A stretch of 64,000 bases of DNA from positions 155,595,293 through 155,659,292 of the forward strand of contig CM043958.1 in the NCBI GenBank assembly GCA_014529385.2, given 5' to 3'. The notes below the pieces were generated by a model, which saw nothing but the letters and a program-made list of their open reading frames with translations, was not told the DNA's origin and searched no databases. Position 1 is the stretch's first letter. Each line of letters begins with the position of its first letter. The position numbers were made by a program, and so were the translations under genes. This DNA comes from Adiantum capillus-veneris (Eukaryota > Streptophyta > Polypodiopsida > Polypodiales > Pteridaceae). Positions 21,622-31,683 of this stretch are shown here, in pieces.

Positions 21622-23821
21622 GGCTCCTGTGTAGTGAATGGAGTGTCAAAGTTAGCAGATTTGACGGATTTTTCTCTGAAATGTCCTTTAGTCTGAAATG
21701 CTGACAATTTTGGTCCATTTTGCTTCAAATCAATTTTTGAACAAGCATAGATGCATAAAAACATGCAAGGAACAAAATTGTAAAGTCCAAACAAAATTTT
21801 GCAACCAAAGTAAATAATCGCCATTATTTACAACTGAGTATTTTTTTCAACATTTTGTAAACTTGGCATTACAGGCTTGAAGTATATACCAAATACATAC
21901 TCTGAGTGAAATATGGGCTCATTTGGATGCATAGGGTGAAAATGGTACCAGATTTTAGCTTTAGGTCTTTGAAACAATAGATATAATGGAAATTTGAGAT
22001 TTTAAGCTCCAAATTGGTTCAAACTTGGCTAGTGGGCTTAATTAACACATCATGTACTTTGGATGTATGATGGAAAAATATCAAAATTCCCCTATTTTTG
22101 CTAGAAAGTAAATAATCGTGATTATTAACATTTCTACCAAAATCTACATTTTTTGGTACAAATTGGTTCTAGGCATTGTATAGACTCTGTGTATGAGATA
22201 TGAGGGGATTTGAATCAAGAAATGTGGTCCATAACCCAAAAATTGGCTTTCAAAGACTTCTTTGCATTTTCTAGCAGTTTTCCAAGTTATAGGTGCTCAT
22301 TTTGGCTCATACTTGATCTTTGGCATGTAATACATGTGTACACATGAGAGGTGAGGTGATGATACAATTTCCAAGCAAAAATAGTGCAAAAATAAATAAT
22401 CGTGATTATTTATTGCAGTTATAATTTTCCTGCTAAACTTAAATTTTTTGACATAAACACATTCTGTACACCTAAAACAAGTCTTAAATTGAATTTGATC
22501 AAGTTTGGTCTTGCCGGTATCACTTTGTGCTCGACTCTGAAATGTTTGATTTCTGTGACTATACTGCCTGTTGAGTTGGTCAGCCAATTTTGAGTGTTTA
22601 CAACATAGTCGTGAAGTAACTCATTCAATTCCGGCTCATTTGGAGTCAGTTTGACCCTGTATGTCAAATTTGACGCTCTGTAGTCTTTGAGCCGTTTTTT
22701 GCTTTTTGAGGGCTTTGCTTGATTGATTTCACTAAATCAATCATATACATTGTATATGAACCTCGTAGGCAAGCTGTCTATGGAGTCAGAACCAACTTCT
22801 GGCATCTTCCAAAAACCTAGCTTTTCTATTGGGGACCCCCTCGACCCCTGCTGGATGGTCAACTGATGATATAGAAAGGTTCTATTATGTTAGGGCATGC
22901 TACAGTTCAAATCTCATCCGATTTGGTTGAGCTGACGGGCCGCTATGGTCATTTTTTGGTCGTAGGTGTTCGTGCACTGTTCGGTTTCTAGGGTTTTTTA
23001 TAGGGGTTTAGACTAGCTACCAACCATACAAAATGGATCATTGACGAATAAAGAACTTATTCCTCATGTCTCGTGTGAGACGGCACTGAAAATGGGCAAT
23101 TGTAGACTCCGGAAAAGACGCGTGAAAGAGGTCAAAAAGCTCTCTCTGCAAAGGCCACAAGTGGAAATGAGGTGGTTTTAGCCTACCTTGAATATCTATA
23201 CCCGGACTTTCCGAATCAAATTTCCCCAGATTCCCTCGTTAGTCCTACTAGGCCGTGAAATCTATGTTAGACTCAAAAATTTCCCTTGATCGGATTCCTG
23301 TAGCTCATTCTGCAAGAATTTTGCAAAAGTAGGTCTGGCCGCCTAATTTAGGCTTTCCGCTTCCATCTTCTGATTTCATTGAAAATTATTGTGCTTGTCC
23401 GCCTTGTCTTTTTGATGACCATCGTGTCCTTTGTTTTTCCTTCTGAGCTTCTTTGCTTTTTATTATTAATTTTTTGACCTGTTTACCGAAAAAATCAAAG
23501 AAAATAAAAAATGTTCCAAAAAAATAAATTGAAAACCCAATAATTAAGAAAATCCATTGAAAAACACAGCTTTATTGTTTTTTTGCTGGATTTCTCTATT
23601 TTTAAGTTTCATTATCAATAAAAATTATGAAAAATAACCAAAAAGGACTATTTTTTGATGATTTTCTGATAGTATATACACTATTTACACTTATCAGAAA
23701 GATATTATCTGTGAATTTTCCCTTGATGATGAATTATAAGGGAATTATTAGGTAATTTTACAAAAAAACATACGTTAACATCGAACTTTTTCCTCCCTCT
23801 TCAAACATTGCCCTTAATTAC
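21622..23821 (-). repeat. Non-coding palindrome array upstream of the A' aORF
   Basis: A 2.2-kb non-coding block. Three palindromes with arm GTAAATAATC or a close variant lie at 21810-21831, 22108-22129 and 22392-22413, spaced 298 and 284 bp. Unit-to-unit similarity is visible around them (for example recurring phrases such as TGGGCTTAATT..CATCATG and AAATTGGTTC). The nearest palindrome is 189 bp upstream of the aORF start. The left-over sequence to 23821 is AT-rich and shows no ORF. Confidence 0.8.
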
Positions 23822-24480
23822 TTAGTGCCCTTCCACCCCTCCTAGATGGCGTACTCCGGGACGACTGTGTGTATGGATTGAATATGCATGTCTATGCATA
23901 GCCGTGGTTGGCTCTACCACGCTTTGAAGATCAATGCAATTCAAACTACAATGCTGTGCAAGAGCTGGGTCTTGAGTAATTAACTCAAGGGTTTCTGATG
24001 TCAAGGCTTTCTGATGCTGTCTTTCAAAGAGAAAATCTTGTATCTTGTGTGCTCTCTGTTTGATTGTACCATCTTCAACACGCTGATTTCTTGAGCTGTT
24101 GGTAGCACTTTTGACTGTTGTCGAGCTTTTTCTCTCCATTGGTAGCTTGGTTTGCTTGATGTTGTATGGTGTGGTGGAGTCTTTTGAGACTTAGCTCGCC
24201 ATTGCTTGATTGGTTTTATGGTTTGTCGAGAAGATAAGTGCTCCTTTTTCTTCCAAATCCATTTTAAGTTAGGCTCCTTGCTCGGAGATGCTTGTCTCTG
24301 TGTTTTTACCCTTGGAACCTTCTTTTGTTTTGTCGGTGATGTCTTGGGCACCCAGATTTGAATCGGCTTATCCTTAAGCTGTGCTTTTGGTACCCAAATT
24401 TTCTAGACTCCTTGCATGCTACTTGTAGCATTTGCTTGTCGAGGGGATGGAGAAGATTGATTACTTTGTGGTTTGGTCTG
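23822..24480 (-). pseudogene. Basic tail of A' pol with W-V/I-P-K repeats
   Basis: Continuation of the post-integrase reading in overlapping frames. It is rich in Lys, Gln, Ser and Thr, with a repeated short motif (KIWVPK, IQIWVPK, KWIWKK) at about 24420-24240. Element B has a matching tail (KQIWIPKK, TLIWIPKQK). This looks like an intrinsically disordered, nucleic-acid-binding tail. Frameshifts near 24480 and 24320 break it. No known domain is recognised. Confidence 0.6.
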
Positions 24481-24882
24481 CTAATTGCTTCCTTTCCATT
24501 CCTTCTTGCTTGGTGCAATTGGAACAATGAGTTGTCCGCCTTTAGGTGATAGCTTTAGCTGATTTGTATCCCAATCTGGTACTGCTTTATATGTTCGCAC
24601 CCAGGGAGTTCCAAGAATCATCGTCTCATTCATGTGTTCATCTAGTAAACATACAAACTGATAAGGACATGAACATCCATGTACTATCACGTTCAAGTTG
24701 ACTACTACCAATGTTGGGGTTGGGTTCTTGTTGCATCCTTTGATTGTCGCTATTCCTGCTATCAATGCTTGACTTGTTGCCTTCTTGTACATGGAATAAT
24801 TGTCTGCATTTACTCTAGCTCCTGTGTCAACCAAAGCATTGGTGCTATGATTGTTGATTTGTACTTTGATACGCAGGTCCAT
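24481..24882 (-). pseudogene. Second retropepsin-like domain of A', downstream of integrase
   Basis: A 133-codon stretch that has the layout of an aspartic protease monomer: TNALVDTGARVN supplies the catalytic D-T-G-A near residue 18, and MILGTPWVRTY, about 70 residues later, resembles the hydrophobic-hydrophobic-Gly motif at the end of retropepsins. WDTNQLKL closes the domain. It is separate from the normal gag-proximal protease, which A' also has (47037-47608 and 28700-29013). Element B has a homologous domain in the same position. It could be an active protease or a retropepsin-fold binding module; the intact DTGA here permits catalysis. Confidence 0.75.
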
Positions 24883-25329
24883 TCCATCTAACCAGTCATC
24901 ATCTATTGAAACTGCATCTTTAGGTAATTCCCATTGTCGGTCATCTATTTCTAGAGTGTTGATGGAAATCAGTATCTGTTGATTCCTAAGAGCAGTTTTT
25001 CGTTTGAGTATCCGAAGTTGAGCTTCCTCTTGGGCTTCATCAATAACCTACTGTCGTTTAATCCTCCTTTGTGTGACTGCATGCATTCTTTCTAGCAACT
25101 CATTGGTTAGCGGCAAAGTATATTTCTTTAAATGACATCCACTCTTCCAATTAGCCATTGGTTCACCATTTAGGGTGGACAATTTTAGTGCTCCACTTGG
25201 AGATACATCTTCAATGATAAACGGTCTGTTTCTCTTTTTCTTAAACTTGGGAATGTGTTGTTTAAGGGAATAGACTAAAACTAAGTCCCCTTTTTTAATT
25301 AAGTGGAAATCAAAAAACTGTTTTTGTTT
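24883..25329 (-). pseudogene. Integrase C-terminal region of A'
   Basis: Continues the integrase frame with blocks matching element B: KKGDLVLVYSLKQH, KFKKKRNRPFIIEDVSPSGALKL and NWKSGCHLKKY. The first two form the small SH3-like C-terminal domain typical of Gypsy integrases (DLVLVY.., GPFxI.., G..L.L). A linker rich in Arg, Gln and Glu leads to the second protease-like domain. Stops near 25050 and 25330 interrupt it. No chromodomain is visible. Confidence 0.65.
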
Positions 25330-26480
25330 TCACTTTTGTGCATAGATGTGAGCTACAACAGCTAGACTTTGCTCATCTAGTTTTTCCAAATCTTCAAGTC
25401 TTTCTAACAATTCATGTCCAATCCACTCAAGATTCTTTGCTACCCTTAGTGTCGGAAAAAGCGATTCTATTGGCAGTATGGCATCAAGACCATAAACAAG
25501 GTTAAAGGGTGTAGCATTTAAAGCTGTTTTGAATGAAACTCGATAAGCCCATAGAGCAGCATGGAGATTCATTTCCCAGTCTGTCCTTACTGAACTAACC
25601 ACTTTAGTCAACACCAAGCTAAGAATTTTTTTTGTATGCTCAGCTTGTCCGTTTGCTTGTGGGTGATAGGGAGTTGATTTGTTATGGATGACCATAAACT
25701 CATTAAGCAAATACTCGGTTACCTTATTGAGGAAATGAGTTCCCCGATCACTGACAATTTCTATTGGCAGTCCATATCTCGTGAATACATACTCATATAA
25801 GAATGAGACAGTGGTTCTAGCATCATTCTTTTGAGTTGCTTTAGCCTCGGCCCACTTGGTCAAATAGTCCGTAGCTACAATGATATATTGAGCCTGGGTT
25901 CTATAAGCAGGTGGTTGTATCGGCCCAACAAAATCTATACCCCATTTTGCGAAAGCTCTAGCCCCCATCATTGGTCTTAAAAGCATGCTATCTACGCGTG
26001 TTGGCATTTTTTTTCGTTGATAAGAATCACACCTTTGAACATATTCTTTGGCATCTGCAAAAAGTGTTGGCCACCATATGCCTGCCATCAAGATTGCTCT
26101 TGCGATGGTCTCACTAGAAAAGTGACCTCCACCTAATCCAGCATGTGCTTGTTCTATAATCAGAATATACTCGTCTTCATTTGTACAAAGACGCAAATGT
26201 TGATCGTTACCTCTTTGATACAATTGGTTCCCTAAAGAGCATAGTCTCTTGCTTCAGTTTTAATTACTCTTTGACGGTGTTTACATCCTTAGGAAATGTT
26301 TGGCTTGATAAGTAAGTAAACAGATAGTTACTCCACTTAGGAACATGTGACATTTGAAACAATGTTACATGAGGTATGGGTGTTTGTTTTTGACATTGAG
26401 GACAATCCTTTACAAAAGATTGAACATCACTCCTCATAGTCGGCCAAAATACTCCAAGTCGCAAGGTTCATTGCATAGTT
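25330..26480 (-). pseudogene. Integrase of element A'
   Basis: Zinc-binding N-terminal part: HAGLGGGHFSSETIARAIL and C-x2-C within RCDSYQRKK, where the second Cys is changed to Tyr. An upstream decayed copy-like segment reads GVFWPTMRSDVQ and DCPQCQ. The catalytic core keeps all three acidic residues: Asp in WGIDFVGP, Asp in VSDRGTHF, and Glu in NGQAEHTKK, with the usual spacing. It would cut and join element cDNA into chromosomes. The 297-codon core is uninterrupted; stops flank it at 26224-26264 and 25330. Confidence 0.9.
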
Positions 26481-26577
26481 TGGTCTTCTGCAAAGTGAAG
26501 TCCTACTATGGTAACATGTGCTTGACTTAGGTACTGTTTTTTTCTTTAGGATTAATGCATAAGAGAAGTATTCCATC

Positions 26578-27130
26578 TTAATTTCTTTTGTATAGCCTAC
26601 CAGCTAGTAATTGATACACAGCCGATTGCTTGATTAATTCGATCGTAATAGGAAGTGGTATTTGTGAATCCACTTGATTTATTGTCATCAATGACACCAT
26701 GTTTTCCGACCATCGAGGTATTATTTCCACGGAGAATAAATAGGCAGCTGGTAGATCATTGTCTACCCCTTTAGGTGATTCTCCTGAAACAATCCTTGAC
26801 AAATGATCTACTCGTTGATGTGTAGTGCCCTTTTTGATAACCACAGTGAAATCAAACTCCAGAAGAATGATGAACCATCTCACTATTCTTCCTGTGCTGC
26901 ATGGCTTGTTGACCAAGTACAAAAAATCCTGGTGGTCCATAAAGAACACAAACTTGTTGGCTAATAGGTAATGTCTATACTTTTTAACGGCATAGATCAT
27001 TCCTAATACTTCCCTTTTGGTGGTGGTGTAATTCTTTTCTGCCATGTTCAACTGTCGCCTAGCATAAGAAATAGGAAAGTCAATTTTCTCGTCTCCTGGT
27101 TGAGCTAGTATACAACCGATAGATTGGAAT
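26578..27130 (-). pseudogene. RNase H of element A'
   Basis: Contains MAEKNYTTTKREVLGMIYAV, YRHYLLANKFVFFMDHQD, NTGRIVRW-like and HQRVDHLSRI motifs, which are the usual RNase H landmarks of Gypsy pol. The DHQA signature has become DHQD. The domain would degrade the RNA strand of the RNA:DNA hybrid. It follows directly on the deletion junction in RT, so the first catalytic Asp region (HVD) is distorted by frame changes. Confidence 0.85.
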
Positions 27131-27715
27131 CATCTACATGTATGTGGAATATCTTATTCCAATCTGGTGCAATTTCCTAAGATATTCTTTAAAAGCATGG
27201 CTCATCAACCTTTGAAATGTGGCTGGAGCATTAGGTAACCCAAACGACATAACCCGATAGGAAAAAATACCCCATTATGTTGCAAAAGTAGTTTTATGCT
27301 GATCTTTTGGGTCAACCAAAAGTTGATTGTATCCCGAAAATCCATTTAAGAAGCTATAAGCTTCTTTTCTTGCAACTCGCTCTCAAACATGCTCAGTGAT
27401 TGGAAGAGGAAAGTTCTTGCTAATGGTAGCTGCATTCAATTTTTTGAGATTAACACACACTCATAATTGTCCATTCTTCTTGGGTACTGCCACAATTGGA
27501 GACACCCAATCTGTGTGTTCAATTTTGTAAATGAATTTGGCTTCCTTTAGTTTTGGAATCTCTTCTTTTATCTTCCTGGCAAATGTTTCATTATACGTAT
27601 ATGGCCTTTGTCTACTTGGTTTTGCATCATCTCTCATGGGTATAATATGTTGACAAATTTCTGGATCAACACCCTTGAGATCCTTGTAAGACAAAGCAAA
27701 GATATCTCGGTATTT
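27131..27715 (-). pseudogene. Reverse transcriptase of A', with palm deletion
   Basis: Starts with CQHIIPMRDDAKPSRQRPYTYNE, then IEHTDWVSPIVAVPKKNG, VCVNLKKLNAATI, FPLPITEHV and FLNGFSGYNQ, and FGLPNAPATFQRLM and FKEYLRK. After FKEYLRK, near 27180, the sequence jumps to APDWNKIFH, which in element B lies some 200 codons downstream. The catalytic YMDD block, thumb and connection are therefore missing. Several stops are also present. This copy could not have reverse transcribed itself after the deletion. Confidence 0.88.
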
Positions 27716-28700
27716 TTAAAGCAAGCTCAGCAAGATCTCTTCTTCTTCCTCTGTTAGGTCGTTTGCAATGTAAGCAGGTCTAGGCTCTTCTCCTGGTTCA
27801 GCCAGGTCTATCTTTTTAGCGTTTTCAGGCCCTTCGTACGACTCACCCTGTTTTTGTAGTTCCCTAATAGGTTGTTCGACTATGATTTTTTTATCTTGGA
27901 GAGTATACTTTTTGTAATGGGATGGAACACTCATTACATCCTTACCATCTTCTTCCGTGGTTTCCATTTTGGTCGTATATATCTCCTTTAGATTTTTTTT
28001 CAACTCTTGATATTTCTTTTTCGCTCAACTCGTGTCATGATTGGCTTCTTATCTTGTTGGTTTGCTTGAGTATCCTTCCTTGTTTTTCTCGATGTTTTAG
28101 ACATTTCTGGATTTTTGTTTGAAGGATATCTGCCAGTGAGTTTGTCTTGACACAATCATTTGCATCTATCTACAACAAGAATTGTGTCTACTAGAGACTG
28201 ATAACATAGGTTGTGTTTTCGCGTTTCTGGTGTCTCTTTTTCGTCTATACCATTTTTGTCTTCTTGATTTTTGGTTGGAAAAGTTTAAAAACTTTTCCTC
28301 CCCTCCTTTCAAGAGTAGATTAGCCCTCACATGTTCTTTTTCTGACCCTGAATCTTCTGAGGTAGCTGAGTGTTCATCTAAATCATTTGTTGCATCGTAG
28401 TAGAGGTCTGAAAAGATTTGTTGAGCTTTCATCAAGTCCTTGGGTTCCTCATCTTCATCTTCAATGTTGAGGATTGAAATCATTTGGATGGGAATTATGT
28501 CGTAACCATCCTCATTGCAAAATTGAGTAGGCATAGACGTATTCACACATATATCCATTGTGGCTAAAATTTGAGTCCACTCGAATGGCTCGAACAAATG
28601 CTCTGGAAAGGGTTCAAATACATAGGCTTCATCTGTGCAATCCCTTTCTAGAATACATTCTTCTCGTTTTAAACGCATATTCTCTGAATCTCCACACATC
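27716..28700 (-). pseudogene. Protease-RT linker of element A'
   Basis: Blocks shared with elements A and B: WMCGDSENMRLKREECILERD, EPFEWTQILATMD, QFCNEDGYDIIPIQMIS, then a basic stretch RRQKWYRRKRD, and ENAKKIDLAEPGEEPRPAYI just before RT. The last is a common pre-RT motif in Athila-type pol. The conserved Cys residues (MCG, ECILERDC, FCNEDG) recur in all three elements, which suggests a folded module, but I do not recognise it. Frames change near 28160 and 27720. Confidence 0.75.
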
Positions 28701-29013
28701 CAAATAGGAGTGTCTTTGTTTAATCAGGATGGAACCTTAGTTTCAGTCGAAGAGACTGAATCAAACTCTTGTATGGGTGTTTTCAAGATATCTCTATAAG
28801 TGTGATCTTTTAGATTTACCCTTGTTATAGATCCCACTTGCTTCAAGTACAGATAATTGTTTCCCCAGTCTTGGATAAGCTGTACCTATCGCATGAAAGG
28901 TCTTCCCAATATGATTTCATAATAGAGTTTTTTTCCAAAGTCTACTATGGCAAAAGTGTGTTGCTATTCAATTCCATAGGAATTGACTATCACTTTTTCA
29001 AGCAGCCCTAATG
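28701..29013 (-). pseudogene. Protease of A', C-terminal half
   Basis: Resumes directly after element B with RPLGLLEKV, then HTFAIVDFG and YEIILGRPFMR. ILGRPF is the retropepsin flap-end motif. Its N-terminal half, with the catalytic DSGA, lies at 47037-47200. Two stops (near 28931 and 28888) follow. Confidence 0.85.
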
Positions 29014-29018
29014 GTCTC
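29014..29018. repeat. Target-site duplication of B, left copy (GTCTC)
   Basis: GTCTC before the LTR; matched by GTCTC at 47032-47036. Confidence 0.92.
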
Positions 29019-29950
29019 TATTGGACGGATACGCCACGACGGACGTCGGCACAGCGAGAACTCACCTAACATGTATTGTCAGCTAAGGAAGAAGCTCGAC
29101 CCGTAGGCACGTGGAAGCAAGCATAAGGTGTCAACCTACACTCGACCGACTCCTAACTAATTCCTACAGAGGTCTCTACCAATTGTCTAAGTCATAGCCT
29201 TCAAGAGTGCAAAAGAGGAAACTTCCTATAACGCTCCGTAGAGCCGAACACCCATCAAACAATCTCAAAACACCATAGAACTTGAAGAAGACCCTACTAA
29301 TACCAATAGGTCGCTCTCCCTAAGGTCTATGAACCAAAATCCCGACCCAAAACACCTGGTGCAGAAACACGTAGGGTGTCTGGCCGAAATCTTTAGGTCT
29401 TCGTTTCTGAATTCTAAAGTGCCTAATGTGTAGTTCTACTCAATGTGAACACATGGATATGCTGCAATGCAAAATCGGACAACGTATGCTCACCCAAACA
29501 ACCGATGAAGCTCGTAGAAGGAACTCACAAAGCCGGACCGTACGCATGCAATGTTGGTATCGGCGCATAGCTCTAGTCGGGGGCAACATGCTGCACTTCT
29601 CCGCACTCGATTCCGACCTCCGGAGCACACGTAGCGTCAAGATGAAGCTCACACACTCTCTCTCGTACACAATACGCTCACTCACAGACTTCCAACTTGT
29701 TTAAAATGACAAAAGGTGTTTCATTAGGTCAAAAAGTGGTATATAAACCTTACAATTTCTCAAACCCTAAAGTTCCAAAATCAACCATCTACTCAATCTA
29801 ACTATCAAAACTGGGATACACTCTGGAAACTTCTGTAAGTCTCAATAATTACAAGGTGAAAAATCAGGTTTTCCTCAATGAATGAATAATTACAAAAAAT
29901 AATAGTCCTCCGAGTAGTTAGATGTCGTGGGGTGTGTCTAGCTTCTAACA
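29019..29950 (-). repeat. 3' LTR of element B
   Basis: 932 bp. Ends TGTTAGAAGC (right, minus sense); the left end has TATTGGACGG where the other LTR has TGTTGGACGG, a single change of the terminal dinucleotide. Holds a degenerate half of the B palindrome (CGTAGGGTGTCT, 29370-29381). Confidence 0.95.
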
Positions 29951-29965
29951 CTCTCCCCCTCCTTG
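29951..29965 (-). other. Polypurine tract of element B
   Basis: AAGGAGGGGGAGAG on the minus strand, directly upstream of the 3' LTR. Confidence 0.85.
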
Positions 29966-30001
29966 CTCATGTCGTCCCCGACATGGCCTTGATCAACTGC
30001 T

Positions 30002-31683
30002 TTATCTTATCGTTTCCCTCATCTTTAGCAGTGATTCGTACCTGGCATGTAGGTTCAGCATTGTTGGGCCAAAGATATCTATATTCATGGTGAAGAACCC
30101 CGTATAGAATGCTTCTTCAAAAGCCTGGAGGTGATAGGATGGTAGAAACATGATTCTTTGATACAACGCATGTATCACCTCCTTGGAAGGCTAACCTGAC
30201 AGATCATAAGCACATCTGTATGTATCTTGGAAGAAGAATATGTTGTCGGTCACCTGGCCTTGCTTGAAGGTCTCAAACACTGCTAAGATGGTTCTGCAGA
30301 TTTTTCTCATCATAATGCATGTAAGGTCAGGTGAGCCAGTGAACAACTTTATGGTGCCCGTTAGGGTTTTCACCATGTATTGGACACTTATTCTCTCACT
30401 TGCCTTCACGCCTGACAGCTTTGGGTAATTCAGCCAAGTGGGTTGGCTTCTTTGCAAAATTTCCTTTGCCTTCCACGTCCTAACCCTTGGTAGGGGACAA
30501 AAGCTGAGATTGTCTCTGATATCTTTAGGTGCCTCTACCAGGTGGATTAGGTATTGTGGGTACTTTGTAAGCCAAGTCTTCCTCCACTTTGGCTGAGAAT
30601 CCACTATAAGCTTAACTCCTTCTGTCTTTGAGGTGTCTGGATTGTAGAGAGGTACCGTTGGCTCTTCTCTGATCTGCTTGTATATTGTAGCTGCCTCATA
30701 TTTCAGCAATGGATATGGGAGAGAGGGTTGAAGCCACTCGCGTGTGAGATTGCTGGCGTCGATCTTCTGAATTGTCATAGATTTGAAGACCCTCTGCTCC
30801 CATTCCAAGGCTTCCTTCGTGCTTTCTCTTAGATCTTCCTCTATTGCCTTACGCAATTTTTCCTCCTCTTCTTGTGTTAGATCCTGTGGCTCTTGAGAGG
30901 ATCCTGCTATGCTTTCCTCTTGCATGTGTGTGTCCACAGGATCTGCCACATTTTTGAGGTCGATGCCCTCATTGGTGGCTGGCCCTGAGCTTTCTGCTTC
31001 TCCTCCTTGCTGGCCTTTCAACTCCTCAATTTGCCTGACATTGCCCAAGTAAACGTTGTGGCAATTGCACCTGGCGGCATCCTGTACTTCTGTGGCCTCT
31101 TAGTGCACATGTGGAAGTACTGGTTGTACAATTCGCTCATAATTGCCACCTTTGGGTTGGCAATGTCTTCAAAGGTGTAATTTGCCTTTTTCTCTTTGTA
31201 CACTTTGACTTCATCCCTTCTTTTTGTGACGTTGTCTCCCTCATTGGAGAGGTCTAGTGCATGGTCTACAACCTGTTCCATGATTATGATCTATGTATCT
31301 GGTCTGCCTTGTAAATCTGTTACCTTGGCCACTCCATCCTCTTTGATGCTTGTTACAAATTCCCATACTCTTTTGATGTCCACCCCTGCTGGTATTGCTT
31401 CGAAGTAGTTGTGGAGGTCAATTTTCTCCAAGTAGCCGGCCATTTTGCTTCGTACAAACTCATTGAGCTCTCTCGGCAGCATTGGTAGTTCTATGACATT
31501 GCCTTCATTGTCTTTGAGCACTCCCTGGTAGATCTTTAGGTCGTTTGACTCTAACAAATCTTCTTGTATCCAAGTGCTGGTGGGCTTTAATGTTCCTTCT
31601 GGAATGACAAAGGGTTCCACTTCGTCCAGATAATCTTTGATGGTCATTCTTTTCCTCTTTGCCGCTGACTTCGAGGCTGCCAT
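30002..31683 (-). pseudogene. aORF of element B (additional sense ORF after pol)
   Basis: About 560 codons, unrecognised. It starts MAASKSAAKRKRM, where KRKR at residues 9-12 could act as a nuclear localisation signal. An N-terminal conserved domain of about 220 residues follows. A short Glu-rich coiled-coil-like middle (TQEEEEKLRKAIEEDLRE) leads to a Trp/Pro-rich C-terminal domain (SLPYPLLKYEA, PKWRKTWLTKYPQYLI, PRVRTWKAKE, WLNYPKLSGVKA, AFEEAFYTGFFT). The aORF of A' aligns at both ends. Damage is light: a TAG after codon 130, one frameshift near 31030 and a TAG at 30191. The start lies 167 bp downstream of the nearest palindrome. No signal peptide or membrane segment is seen, so an env-like role is not supported. 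Confidence 0.8.

Noticed and set aside
30002-31683. Calling the aORF an envelope gene, as in Athila
   Set aside because: No signal peptide, transmembrane segment or Cys pattern of an envelope protein is visible.
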